DNA from: an uncultured Clostridia bacterium
GTDB taxonomy: Bacteria > Bacillota > Clostridia > UBA1381 > UMGS1253
Assembly (NCBI GenBank): GCA_934456295.1
Contig: CAKSHB010000003.1
Coordinates: forward strand, 1 to 64,000
Reading direction: 5' to 3'
Length of the DNA: 64,000 nucleotides
Shown piece by piece: positions 27,007-36,656 of this stretch. The notes beneath the pieces were generated by a model. That model was not told the DNA's origin and ran no database searches. It saw only the letters and a list, made by a program, of their open reading frames with translations. Made by a program: the position numbers and the translations under genes. Numbering within the stretch: the first letter of the stretch is position 1; each line of letters starts with the position of its first letter.

Positions 27007-30000
27007 ATGCCACATGAGATAACGCTTGGCAAAAACAAACGCATGAGTTACTCCAAAATCAAGGAGCCTCTCGAAATGCCCAACCTCATAGAAATTCAGA
27101 AAAAGTCATATGACTGGTTTCTTGAGTCGGGTCTGAAGGAGGTTTTTGAGGACGTATCTCCGATTTGTGACTACACGGAAAATCTTGTTTTGGAATTTAT
27201 CGACTACAAGATTGATGACAAGCCGAAATATCCCGTTGAGGAGTGCAAGGAGCGTGACGCAAACTTTTCGGCGCCTCTCCGCGTAAAGGTAAGACTTATT
27301 AATAAGGAAACGGGAGAAGTAAAAGAACAGGACATATTTATGGGCGAATTTCCGCTCATGACAGCACAGGGCACGTTTATAATAAACGGTGCGGAGCGTG
27401 TTGTAGTAAGCCAGCTTGTTCGTTCGCCGGGAATGTACTACGGAATGGAGCACGATAAATCGGGAAAAGAGCTGTACAATGCAACAATAATTCCCTACCG
27501 CGGCGCATGGCTTGAGTATGAAATCGATGTAAACGACGTGTTCAGCGTTCGTATAGACAGAACAAGAAAGCTGCCCGTAACAATGCTTCTGCGTGCAATG
27601 GGACTCGAAACAAACGCGCAGATATATGAAATGTTCGGCGATGATGAAAGAATTGCCGCAACTCTTGAAAAGGATAACACAGACCGCAAGGAGGCGCTGC
27701 TTGAGATTTACAAAAAGCTGCGTCCGGGCGAACTGGCGAGCGTTGAAAGTGCAACGCCGCTTATCATGAATATGTTCTTTGACCCGAAGAGATATGATCT
27801 CGCAAAGGTCGGACGATTCAAATACAATCAGAAAATGGCAATCGGCACCAGAATTAAAAATCAGACGGCAGCCGAGGACATCATAGACCCTCAGACGGGC
27901 GAAATCCTTGTTTCGGCAGGAGAGGTTATCGGCGCAGGAAAAGCCGAAGAGATTGAAAATGCCGGAATAAATTCGGTAACCGTAAGAGTTGAGGACAAAG
28001 ACGTAAAAATATTCTCAAACGGCATGGTCAGACTTGAGAATTATGTTCCGATAGAAAAGAGCAGATTGAAAGAGCTCGGCTTCCATACAACGGTAAGACA
28101 CAGCGTGCTGAAAGAAATACTTGACGCACTTGAGGCTGATGGCAAAGACGGAGATATCGAAGAGCTTGAAAGCGCGCTTGTCGCAAGAAAAGACGAGCTT
28201 ATGCCGAAGCATATAGTTGTTGAGGATATGTTTGCATCAATCAACTACTTCAATAACCTCTGCTGCGGTATCGGTTCGCTTGATGATATCGACCATTTGG
28301 GCAACCGCCGTCTGCGCTGTGTGGGCGAGCTTTTGCAGAACCAGTTCAGAATAGGCCTTTCGCGTATGGAGAGAGTTGTGCGCGAGAGAATGAATATACA
28401 GGACCTCGACGTTGTAACGCCGCAGACGCTTATAAACATACGTCCCGTTGCATCAACAATCAAAGAGTTCTTCGGTTCATCGCAGCTCTCACAGTTCATG
28501 GACCAGACAAACCCGCTTGCCGAGCTTACGCATAAGAGAAGGCTTTCTGCACTCGGACCGGGCGGTCTGTCGAGAGAGCGTGCCGGATTTGAGGTGCGCG
28601 ACGTACACTATACGCATTACGGCCGTATGTGTCCGATTGAGTCGCCTGAAGGACCTAACATCGGTCTTATCAGCTCGCTTTCATCGTTTGCGCGTATAAA
28701 TGAGTACGGCTTTATTGAGTCGCCTTACAGAAAGGTTGATAAAGAAACGGGAACTGTGCTCGATGAGGTTGTTTACATGACGGCCGATGTCGAGGACGGA
28801 TTTACAATCGCACAGGCGAATGAGCCGCTTGATGAAAACAATAAGTTTGTTGATAAAAAGATTACGGCGCGTCATCTGCGTGACTTCGTAGAGGTTCCGC
28901 CGAGCGAAATCGACTACATGGACGTATCGCCCAGACAGCTCGTGTCGATTGCAACATCAATGATACCGTTCCTTGAAAACGATGACGCAAACCGTGCGCT
29001 GATGGGCTCAAACATGCAGCGTCAGGCTGTACCGCTCATAAAGACCGAGTCGCCTATTGTCGGAACGGGCATGGAGTATAAGGCGGCAAAGGATTCGGGC
29101 GTTGTTGTGCTTGCAAAACGTGACGGCGTTGTTACAAAGGTAAGCGCAAAGGAAATAGAGATAAAAGGTGACGACGGAGTTACGGACACATACAGACTGC
29201 TGAAGTTTTTGCGTTCAAACCAGGGAACATGTATAAACCAGCGTCCGATAGTGTCTGAAGGCGAAGCTGTAAAGAAAGACGATATCATTGCCGACGGTCC
29301 TTCAACAAGCAACGGTGAAATTTCTCTCGGAAAGAACGTTCTCATAGGCTTTATGACCTGGGAAGGTTATAACTACGAGGATGCCGTACTGCTTAACGAA
29401 AGACTGGTGCGCGATGACGTATATACATCAATTCATATAGAGGAATATGAGGCTGACGCACGTGATACAAAGCTCGGGCCGGAGGAAATCACGCGCGACA
29501 TTCCGAATGTTGGCGAGGACGCGCTGCGCGACCTTGATGAGCGCGGAATTATCCGTATAGGCGCAGAGGTTCATTCGGGCGATATACTTGTCGGAAAGGT
29601 TACGCCAAAGGGAGAAACGGAGCTTACGGCTGAGGAAAGACTGCTGCGTGCGATTTTCGGCGAGAAGGCGCGCGAGGTCCGCGACACATCGCTGCGCGTT
29701 CCGCATGGTGAAGCCGGCGTAATAGTTGACGTAAAGGTGTTTACGCGTGAAAACGGCGATGAACTTGCGGCAGGAGTAAATCAGATTGTAAGATGCTATA
29801 TTGCACAAAGACGTAAGATTTCTGTCGGCGATAAGATGGCGGGACGTCACGGTAACAAGGGTGTTATTTCAAGAATACTTCCCGAAGAGGATATGCCGTT
29901 CCTTCCGGACGGCACACCGCTCGACATCGTGTTGAACCCGCTGGGCGTGCCGTCGCGTATGAATATAGGACAGGTGCTTGAGGTGCATCTGGGCTATGCG

Positions 30001-30852
30001 GCAAAGAAACTCGGCTATAAGATTGCAACGCCGGTATTTGACGGCGCAAACGAGCAGGATATTGCGGACGCACTTGTTGCGGCAGGATATGATGCGGACG
30101 GAAAAACCGTGCTCTATGACGGACGTACGGGCGAGCCGTTTGATAACCGCGTAACGGTCGGCTATATGTACTACCTGAAGCTGCATCACCTTGTTGATGA
30201 TAAAATCCATGCGCGTTCAACAGGCCCCTACTCACTCGTTACGCAGCAGCCTTTGGGCGGTAAAGCTCAGTTCGGCGGACAGCGTTTCGGTGAAATGGAG
30301 GTTTGGGCGCTTGAGGCATACGGCGCAGCTTACACATTGCAGGAAATTCTGACGGTAAAATCGGACGACGTTGTCGGACGTGTAAAGACATATGAATCAA
30401 TAGTAAAGGGCGAGAATGTGCCAGAACCCGGTATTCCGGAATCGTTCAAGGTGCTCATTAAGGAATTGCAGAGTCTTGCACTTGACATAAAGGTGCTTGA
30501 TAAAGAGGGCAACGAGATTGAACTCGGCGAGTATTCCGATGAGGACGAAGTTGTTAATCCGCTCACGGTAAATATCGAGGGCAGCGAGGACAGCGTTAAC
30601 CCGAATGAAGCTTCATCAAGCGTATATTCAAGCAAGAGCGGCGACCTTGACGAGGATTCGGCGTTTGAGTTTGAGGAAACGGACGATGATGACTTGTTCG
30701 AGCTTGACAATGACGGCGATGAAGACGAGCTTGATGACTTTGATGATTTTGACGATTTGGACGACGAAGTATCCGAGGCAGAGGAAGCTGAGGACGATTT
30801 TGACGATATAATCGAGGATCTCGACGCACTGCCGGGTGACGATGATGAATAA
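27007..30852 (+). CDS. rpoB: RNA polymerase beta subunit
   Basis: 1281 residues from the ATG at 27007; the GAGGTG at 26994-26999 is 7-8 bases before it, whereas the in-frame ATG at 27001 would touch that site. All the expected conserved blocks are present: the rifampicin region around residues 475-530 (F-F-G-S-S-Q-L-S-Q-F-M-D-Q, then L-T-H-K-R-R-L-S-A-L-G-P-G-G), G-R-M-C-P-I-E-S-P-E-G-P-N, and the C-terminal clamp (G-G-K-A-Q-F-G-G-Q-R-F-G-E-M-E-V-W-A-L). The last ~80 residues are a highly acidic D/E-rich tail (D-D-F-D-D-F-D-D-L-D-D-E and similar) beyond the usual end of the protein. No resistance substitution is apparent in the rifampicin block. Followed by rpoC after 76 bases. Confidence 0.95.
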   Translation: MPHEITLGKNKRMSYSKIKEPLEMPNLIEIQKKSYDWFLESGLKEVFEDVSPICDYTENLVLEFIDYKIDDKPKYPVEECKERDANFSAPLRVKVRLINKETGEVKEQDIFMGEFPLMTAQGTFIINGAERVVVSQLVRSPGMYYGMEHDKSGKELYNATIIPYRGAWLEYEIDVNDVFSVRIDRTRKLPVTMLLRAMGLETNAQIYEMFGDDERIAATLEKDNTDRKEALLEIYKKLRPGELASVESATPLIMNMFFDPKRYDLAKVGRFKYNQKMAIGTRIKNQTAAEDIIDPQTGEILVSAGEVIGAGKAEEIENAGINSVTVRVEDKDVKIFSNGMVRLENYVPIEKSRLKELGFHTTVRHSVLKEILDALEADGKDGDIEELESALVARKDELMPKHIVVEDMFASINYFNNLCCGIGSLDDIDHLGNRRLRCVGELLQNQFRIGLSRMERVVRERMNIQDLDVVTPQTLINIRPVASTIKEFFGSSQLSQFMDQTNPLAELTHKRRLSALGPGGLSRERAGFEVRDVHYTHYGRMCPIESPEGPNIGLISSLSSFARINEYGFIESPYRKVDKETGTVLDEVVYMTADVEDGFTIAQANEPLDENNKFVDKKITARHLRDFVEVPPSEIDYMDVSPRQLVSIATSMIPFLENDDANRALMGSNMQRQAVPLIKTESPIVGTGMEYKAAKDSGVVVLAKRDGVVTKVSAKEIEIKGDDGVTDTYRLLKFLRSNQGTCINQRPIVSEGEAVKKDDIIADGPSTSNGEISLGKNVLIGFMTWEGYNYEDAVLLNERLVRDDVYTSIHIEEYEADARDTKLGPEEITRDIPNVGEDALRDLDERGIIRIGAEVHSGDILVGKVTPKGETELTAEERLLRAIFGEKAREVRDTSLRVPHGEAGVIVDVKVFTRENGDELAAGVNQIVRCYIAQRRKISVGDKMAGRHGNKGVISRILPEEDMPFLPDGTPLDIVLNPLGVPSRMNIGQVLEVHLGYAAKKLGYKIATPVFDGANEQDIADALVAAGYDADGKTVLYDGRTGEPFDNRVTVGYMYYLKLHHLVDDKIHARSTGPYSLVTQQPLGGKAQFGGQRFGEMEVWALEAYGAAYTLQEILTVKSDDVVGRVKTYESIVKGENVPEPGIPESFKVLIKELQSLALDIKVLDKEGNEIELGEYSDEDEVVNPLTVNIEGSEDSVNPNEASSSVYSSKSGDLDEDSAFEFEETDDDDLFELDNDGDEDELDDFDDFDDLDDEVSEAEEAEDDFDDIIEDLDALPGDDDE

Positions 30853-30928
30853 GCCGTCATGCATTTGGGCATGAAGGGTGCTGCCGGCAAAGGCAGCCGG
30901 CACTAAACTTATTGAGGAGGTTTTTACG

Positions 30929-33900
30929 TTGGAATTTACAACATTTGATGCCATAAAAATTGGGCTGGCCTCTCCCGAAAAAATACGAGAATGGTCACAT
31001 GGTGAGGTAAAAAAACCCGAAACCATAAATTACAGAACATTAAAGCCGGAACGTGACGGACTTTTCTGCGAAAGAATATTCGGACCCCAGCGCGACTGGG
31101 AGTGTCACTGCGGAAAGTATAAAAAAATCCGCTATAAGGGCATAGTCTGCGACAGATGCGGCGTTGAAGTTACACGTTCAAAGGTGCGCCGCGAGAGAAT
31201 GGGACACATTGAGCTTGCAACACCTGTTTCCCACATCTGGTATTTCAAAGGAATACCGTCAAGAATGGGACTTTTGCTCGATATGTCGCCGAAGGTGCTT
31301 GAGCAGGTATTGTATTTCGCCGCATATGTCGTAATTGACGCGGGAAATACGGGACTTGTTGAAAAGTCGATGCTTTCGGAGAAGGATTATCATGAGTGCG
31401 TCGAAAAATACGGCGACAAATTCAAGGCAGGCATGGGCGCTGAGGCTATAAAAGAGCTTTTGCAGCAGATTGACCTTGATGAACTTTCGGCAGAGCTGAA
31501 AGAACAGCTCGAAACAGCGCAGGGACAGAAGAAAATGCGCATAGTAAAGCGCCTTGAGGCGGTTGAGGCGTTCAGACTTTCGGGAAATAAGCCCGAATGG
31601 ATGATACTTGACGTTGTGCCGGTAATTCCGCCGGAAATCAGACCTATGGTACAGCTTGACGGCGGACGTTTTGCAACGAGCGATTTGAACGATTTGTACA
31701 GACGTGTTATAAACAGAAACAACCGTCTGAAGAGATTGCTTGACTTGCATGCGCCGGATATTATAGTAAGAAATGAAAAGAGAATGCTCCAGGAGGCGGT
31801 TGACGCACTTATAGATAACGGCAGACGCGGACGTCCCGTTACGGGTCCCGGAAACCGTGCACTGAAGTCGCTTTCGGATATGCTCAAAGGTAAGCAGGGA
31901 CGTTTCAGACAGAACCTTCTGGGTAAGCGTGTTGACTACTCGGGACGTTCGGTTATCGTCGTAGGCCCCGAGCTTAAGCTCTATCAGTGCGGTCTGCCGA
32001 AGGAAATGGCAATCGAACTGTTTAAGCCGTTTGTAATGAAAAAGCTTGTCGGCGACGGACTTGCACACAATATCAAGAGCGCGAAACGTATGGTTGAAAG
32101 ACTGCGCCCCGAGGTTTGGGATGTACTTGAGGACGTTATAAAGGAGCACCCCGTGCTTCTGAACCGTGCCCCCACGCTTCACAGACTCGGTATCCAGGCA
32201 TTTGAGCCTGTGCTTGTTGAAGGAAGAGCGCTCAAACTTCATCCGCTGGTATGTACGGCATATAACGCCGACTTTGACGGTGACCAGATGGCTGTCCATG
32301 TACCGCTGTCACCTGAGGCACAGGCTGAGGCAAGATTTCTCATGCTTTCGGCAAACAACCTCTTAAAGCCGCAGGACGGTAAGCCTGTAACAGTGCCGAC
32401 ACAGGATATGGTACTGGGAAGCTACTACCTGACACTCGTAAAAGACGGCGATAAGGGCGAGGGCAAGGTATTTTCAAGTGTTGATGAGGCGATGATGGCA
32501 TACAGAAACGGCATTATCACACTTCATGCACGCATAAAGGTGCGCGTATATAAAGAGATTAACGGTGAAATGCAGCACCGTACAATAAATGCTACAATGG
32601 GACAGATTATCTTCAACGAGAACATTCCGCAGGATTTGGGCTTTGTTGACAGAAGTGACCCCGAAAAGGCATTTGACCTTGAGGTTACAAAGCTTGCTAC
32701 AAAAAAGCAGCTCGGAATTATAATCGACAGATGCATACGTGTTCACGGCTTTACGGAAACTGCGGGTGTGCTTGACGCGATAAAGTCGCTCGGCTTCAAA
32801 TATTCGACACAGGGTGCAATAACAGTCAGCGTATCGGATATAAAGGTTCCTGCCGTTAAGAAGGAATACCTTGCGGAGGCAGAGGAAAAGGTCGAGAAGA
32901 TTACAAAGCAGTTCAGACGCGGTATGCTTGATGATAACGAAAGATATGACGCGATAATCAAAGTATGGACGGAAACAAACGATAAGCTCACAAAAGCGCT
33001 TATGGAAAACCTTGATGACCTTAACCCGATATACATGATGGCAAACTCCGGTGCCCGCGGCAGCGTAAACCAGATTCGTCAGCTCGCAGGTATGCGCGGA
33101 CTTATGGCTAACACATCGGGTAAAGCGGTCGAAATTCCTATCCGTGCAAACTTCCGTGAAGGTCTTAACGTACTTGAGTACTTTATTTCGACTCACGGTG
33201 CGAGAAAAGGTCTTGCCGATACGGCTCTGCGTACTGCCGACTCGGGTTACCTGACAAGACGTCTTGTTGATGTCAGCCAGGACGTAATTATCCGCGAGGA
33301 CGATTGCGGAGCGCATGAGGGTCTTGTGGTTAAGGCTATAAAAGACGGCAACGAGGTCATAGAGCCGCTTGAGGACAGACTGCTCGGCCGTTATACATGC
33401 CACGATGTTGTTCATCCCGAAACCGGTGAAGTTGTTGTGCCGGCAAATACGATGATGAATGATGACGATGTAAAGAGAATTATTGATGCAGGAATTGAAG
33501 AAGTTGAGATAAGAAGTATTCTGACGTGTAAAACACCTGTGGGCGTATGCTCGCATTGCTACGGTTCAAACCTTGCAAGCGGCGACCCCGTGCCTGTCGG
33601 CGAGGCTGTCGGAATTATTGCCGCACAGTCAATCGGCGAGCCCGGTACACAGCTCACGATGCGTACGTTCCACTCGGGCGGTGTTGCCGGCGACGATATC
33701 ACACAGGGTCTTCCCCGTGTCGAAGAGCTGTTTGAGGCAAGAAAGCCTAAGGGCGTCGCAATCATATCCGAAATCGGCGGACGCGTTTCTGTTTCCGAAA
33801 CAAAGAAACGCCGTGAAATCGTTGTTACCGACGATGATACAAAGGACAGCAGAACCTATGTTATCCCCTATGACGCACGTATTCTTGTAAAGGAAAATGA

Positions 33901-34486
33901 CGTTATAGAGAAGGGCTCACCGCTCACAAGAGGTTCGCTCGCACCGCAGGATATACTCAGAATTAACGGCATAAGAGCCGTTCAGAGCTATTTGACCCAG
34001 GAGGTTCAGAGAGTTTACCGTATGCAGGGTGTTGATATTTCCGATAAGCACATCGAAGTAATCGTACGTCAGATGATGCGTAAGGTTAAGGTTGAGGATC
34101 CGGGCGATACAGACTTGCTTATGGGCAGCCTCATAGATATGTTTGAGCTTGAGGAGGCAAATAAGAAGGCGCTCGAAAAGGGCGGAAAGCCTGCGACAGA
34201 GTCGGTTGTTCTTTTGGGTATCACAAAGGCATCGCTGGCAACAGAGTCCTTTCTGTCGGCAGCATCGTTCCAGGAAACAACAAGAGTTCTCACCGAAGCG
34301 GCTATCAAAGGCAAGGTTGACCCGCTTCTCGGACTCAAAGAAAACGTTATCATCGGTAAGCTTGTTCCGGCAGGTACCGGCATGAGCGTGTACCGCGACG
34401 TTGATTTGTGCGTTGAGGGCGATGAGAAAACGGCGCTTGAGAATGCGCTGGATGCGGCAATGGCATCGAGTGATTTGATAGGCTGA
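30929..34486 (+). CDS. rpoC: RNA polymerase beta' subunit
   Basis: 1185 residues from the TTG at 30929, which has GAGGAGG 8 bases upstream; the 17 codons before it would code for an unrelated stretch. Conserved parts: the first zinc site (C-H-C-G-K-Y then C-D-R-C-G near residues 60-75), the catalytic N-A-D-F-D-G-D-Q-M-A with the three Mg-binding Asp, the bridge helix/trigger region (G-L-A-D-T-A-L-R-T-A-D-S-G-Y-L-T-R-R-L), and the second zinc site (C-K-T-P-V-G-V-C-S-H-C-Y-G). A hairpin with a G+C stem sits in the rpoB-rpoC gap (30878-30903). The next gene is pyrG, not rpsL-rpsG, so the usual ribosomal operon has been split. Confidence 0.95.
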   Translation: MEFTTFDAIKIGLASPEKIREWSHGEVKKPETINYRTLKPERDGLFCERIFGPQRDWECHCGKYKKIRYKGIVCDRCGVEVTRSKVRRERMGHIELATPVSHIWYFKGIPSRMGLLLDMSPKVLEQVLYFAAYVVIDAGNTGLVEKSMLSEKDYHECVEKYGDKFKAGMGAEAIKELLQQIDLDELSAELKEQLETAQGQKKMRIVKRLEAVEAFRLSGNKPEWMILDVVPVIPPEIRPMVQLDGGRFATSDLNDLYRRVINRNNRLKRLLDLHAPDIIVRNEKRMLQEAVDALIDNGRRGRPVTGPGNRALKSLSDMLKGKQGRFRQNLLGKRVDYSGRSVIVVGPELKLYQCGLPKEMAIELFKPFVMKKLVGDGLAHNIKSAKRMVERLRPEVWDVLEDVIKEHPVLLNRAPTLHRLGIQAFEPVLVEGRALKLHPLVCTAYNADFDGDQMAVHVPLSPEAQAEARFLMLSANNLLKPQDGKPVTVPTQDMVLGSYYLTLVKDGDKGEGKVFSSVDEAMMAYRNGIITLHARIKVRVYKEINGEMQHRTINATMGQIIFNENIPQDLGFVDRSDPEKAFDLEVTKLATKKQLGIIIDRCIRVHGFTETAGVLDAIKSLGFKYSTQGAITVSVSDIKVPAVKKEYLAEAEEKVEKITKQFRRGMLDDNERYDAIIKVWTETNDKLTKALMENLDDLNPIYMMANSGARGSVNQIRQLAGMRGLMANTSGKAVEIPIRANFREGLNVLEYFISTHGARKGLADTALRTADSGYLTRRLVDVSQDVIIREDDCGAHEGLVVKAIKDGNEVIEPLEDRLLGRYTCHDVVHPETGEVVVPANTMMNDDDVKRIIDAGIEEVEIRSILTCKTPVGVCSHCYGSNLASGDPVPVGEAVGIIAAQSIGEPGTQLTMRTFHSGGVAGDDITQGLPRVEELFEARKPKGVAIISEIGGRVSVSETKKRREIVVTDDDTKDSRTYVIPYDARILVKENDVIEKGSPLTRGSLAPQDILRINGIRAVQSYLTQEVQRVYRMQGVDISDKHIEVIVRQMMRKVKVEDPGDTDLLMGSLIDMFELEEANKKALEKGGKPATESVVLLGITKASLATESFLSAASFQETTRVLTEAAIKGKVDPLLGLKENVIIGKLVPAGTGMSVYRDVDLCVEGDEKTALENALDAAMASSDLIG

Positions 34487-34518
34487 TAATTGCAGAATAA
34501 AAGGTAAAATTAAATTTT

Positions 34519-34556
34519 AAGGCGGACTGCCCGATTTTGGGCGGCCCGTCTTTTTT
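34519..34556 (+). terminator. terminator of rpoB-rpoC
   Basis: GC-rich imperfect stem (34519-34532 with 34537-34550, one A:C mismatch), tight loop, then six T. Confidence 0.85.
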
Positions 34557-34694
34557 GTGCTGTTATGTATCATGAAAAGATGCGGCAATGGGCAAAACGT
34601 AATAAAACTGCTGCCGTCATGCTGCGGATTTAGATGAAAATTTCCGATAATTTGAGAAAGAAGAAATAAAATGGCGCATAAAATAAAAAAATCC

Positions 34695-34723
34695 TTGACA
34701 TTGACGGACTAAAAGTATAAAAT
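34695..34723 (+). promoter_or_regulatory. promoter of pyrG
   Basis: Perfect TTGACA (34695-34700), 17-base spacer, TAAAAT (34718-34723). Confidence 0.8.
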
Positions 34724-34767
34724 AAATTAGGTATTACTATAAAGTACAGATAAAAGGATGAGTGGTT

Positions 34768-36360
34768 GTGGCGGTAAAATACATTTTTGTTACGGGCGGA
34801 GTAGTTTCCGGTTTGGGTAAGGGGATTACAGTGGCTTCGCTCGGAAGGCTTTTAAAAGCGCGCGGTCTGCGCGTTACAATGCAAAAGCTTGACCCATATA
34901 TAAATATCAGTCCGGGCCACATGAGTCCGATACAGCACGGAGAGGTATTTGTGACAGATGACGGCGCGGAAACGGATCTTGATATAGGACATTACGAGCG
35001 TTTTGCCGATGAGAGTCTTACAAGAAACGCAAATACTACAGCCGGCAGAATATACTGGAATGTTATATCAAAGGAACGTGCGGGAGATTACGGCGGAGGA
35101 ACTGTTCAGATTATTCCGCATATTACTGATGAAATAAAGAGAAAGATATACAGCGTTGGCGATGAGAGTAAAACGGACGTTGTTATCACCGAAATCGGCG
35201 GAACGGTCGGCGACATAGAGAGTATGCCGTTTCTTGAGGCGATACGTCAGGTTGCCAGTGAAGTCGGACGCGAGAATTGTTTGTATGTGCAGGTGGCACT
35301 CATACCGTACCTCAAGGCGTCGGGAGAGCTTAAAACAAAGCCGGTGCAGCATAGTGTGAAGGAGCTTTTGAGCATAGGTATACAGCCTGATGTGGTTGTG
35401 TGCCGTACAGAGCGCCCGATTAATGATGAGATAAAGAGAAAGATAGGACTTTTCTGCAATATATCGGGCAACGCGGTTATACAGAATATAACGGCGGAAA
35501 CGATTTATGAAATACCGCTTATATTTGAAGAAGAAGGTTTGCCGGGGATTGTGTGCGATAAGCTTTCGCTGAAATGCGGCGAGGCTGATTTGGCAGAATG
35601 GCGTGCACTTGTTGACGCGTTTAAAAACCCTGTATGCGAAACAACAATTGCTATTGTGGGCAAAGATGCAGAACTTCATGATTCATACCTGAGCGTTTAT
35701 GAGTCGCTTTTGCATGCGGGAATTGCAAATAAATGTCGCATACATGTAAAATGGGTTGACGCTCATGACGTTACGGAGAAAAATGTTTCCGAACTGCTTG
35801 GCGGCGTAAGCGGAATAGTAAGTCCCGGCGGTTTTGGATTTGACGGAGCGTCGGGACAGCTTATAGCGTCGGAATATGCGAGAAAGAACAATATCGCGTT
35901 TCTTGGAATAGGGCTCGGTATGGAAACGGCTGTAATCAGTTTTGCGCGCAGTGTGTGCGGAATTGAGGAGGCTGAATCTGAGGAGTTTAATATTGACGCC
36001 GAGTATGATGTGATTTTTGCACCGTATGCAGAAGATGAAGTTTCGGGCAAAAAAGAGGAAATGCACCGCGGTGCAAAGGAAAGCATTGTTAAAAAGGGCA
36101 CAAAGCTCTTTGACATATATAAGGAAGAAAAAATTTCGGAGAGACATTGGCACCAGTATGAGGTTAATCCGAAATACGTCAAAGTTCTCGAAAAGGGAGG
36201 GCTTGTGATATCGGCTGTGTCCGCTGAAGGCGGTTTTGCCGACGCGGTGGAGCTTAAAGACCACAGATTTTTTGTAGGGGTAATGTTCCATCCGCAGTTT
36301 AAGTCACGTCCCAACCGTCCTCATAAGCTCATTAATGAGTTTGTGAAGGCGTCAATATAA
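34768..36360 (+). CDS. pyrG: CTP synthase with a degenerate glutaminase domain
   Basis: 530 residues from the GTG at 34768 (AGGA nine bases upstream; the GTG at 34762 is too close). Makes CTP from UTP. The N-terminal synthetase domain (to ~residue 270) looks intact: G-G-V-V-S-G-L-G-K-G nucleotide loop, K-L-D-P-Y-I-N, H-G-E-V-F-V-T-D-D-G-A-E-T-D-L-D and E-I-G-G-T-V-G-D-I-E. The C-terminal class I amidotransferase domain (residues ~290-530) has lost its active site: the nucleophile Cys of G-I-C-L-G is Gly (GGG at 35911-35913), the catalytic H-P-E is H-P-Q (CAG at 36295-36297), E-R-H-R-H-R-Y reads E-R-H-W-H-Q-Y, and M-R-L-G reads M-H-R-G. It keeps the fold and has no stop codon. The enzyme should use free ammonia only, or gain nitrogen from a partner. 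A sequencing error cannot explain several separate substitutions. Confidence 0.85.
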   Translation: MAVKYIFVTGGVVSGLGKGITVASLGRLLKARGLRVTMQKLDPYINISPGHMSPIQHGEVFVTDDGAETDLDIGHYERFADESLTRNANTTAGRIYWNVISKERAGDYGGGTVQIIPHITDEIKRKIYSVGDESKTDVVITEIGGTVGDIESMPFLEAIRQVASEVGRENCLYVQVALIPYLKASGELKTKPVQHSVKELLSIGIQPDVVVCRTERPINDEIKRKIGLFCNISGNAVIQNITAETIYEIPLIFEEEGLPGIVCDKLSLKCGEADLAEWRALVDAFKNPVCETTIAIVGKDAELHDSYLSVYESLLHAGIANKCRIHVKWVDAHDVTEKNVSELLGGVSGIVSPGGFGFDGASGQLIASEYARKNNIAFLGIGLGMETAVISFARSVCGIEEAESEEFNIDAEYDVIFAPYAEDEVSGKKEEMHRGAKESIVKKGTKLFDIYKEEKISERHWHQYEVNPKYVKVLEKGGLVISAVSAEGGFADAVELKDHRFFVGVMFHPQFKSRPNRPHKLINEFVKASI

Positions 36361-36495
36361 AAAAATTGCAGCGTGATATAACAGGAAAATGAGTAAAAAA
36401 TTGACTGTTTTACAGCATAAATGCCGTTGTAGCCGACGTTTATGTTATGGCAATGTTACTAATTTTACAGTTATATTACATATGCGCAAACTGCA

Positions 36496-36524
36496 TTGAC
36501 GAGTTGATGTTGGGGTGGTATAAT
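36496..36524 (+). promoter_or_regulatory. promoter of the main SLH-protein gene
   Basis: TTGACG (36496-36501), 17-base spacer, perfect TATAAT (36519-36524). Confidence 0.85.
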
Positions 36525-36530
36525 CAATGC

Positions 36531-36656
36531 AGGAAAGGTGGTTAGGAGTTTTCCTGCTGCCTCCGGGCGGGTCGCAGATGAAAGAGGGTGACCGCGGCCT
36601 GCTTAAAAAACTCTTTCGAAAACCAAAAAAAATATTATAAGGGAGGATTTGAGACT
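36531..36656 (+). ncRNA. structured 5' leader of the main SLH-protein gene
   Basis: The leader between the promoter and the ATG at 36657 folds on itself: an outer stem pairs 36546-36552 (GAGTTTT) with 36607-36613 (AAAACTC), and inside it GCGGGTC (36567-36573) pairs with GACCGC (36590-36595) around one bulged G. Such a structure can protect an abundant mRNA or regulate it. I tested it by eye against the common riboswitch cores and matched none. Confidence 0.35.

Noticed and set aside
30330..30890. Serine-rich open frame on the minus strand opposite the rpoB tail
   Set aside because: It is the shadow of the Asp/Glu-rich codons of rpoB; no ribosome binding site.
30878..30903. Hairpin in the rpoB-rpoC gap as a terminator
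   Set aside because: GC stem without a T-run, between two genes that must be expressed together.
31259..33556. Long open frames antisense to rpoC
   Set aside because: Shadows of a strongly conserved gene; no start signals.
35880..35940. Sequencing error as the cause of the missing CTP synthase cysteine
   Set aside because: Several separate motifs of the glutaminase domain are changed and the frame is intact, so one error cannot explain it.
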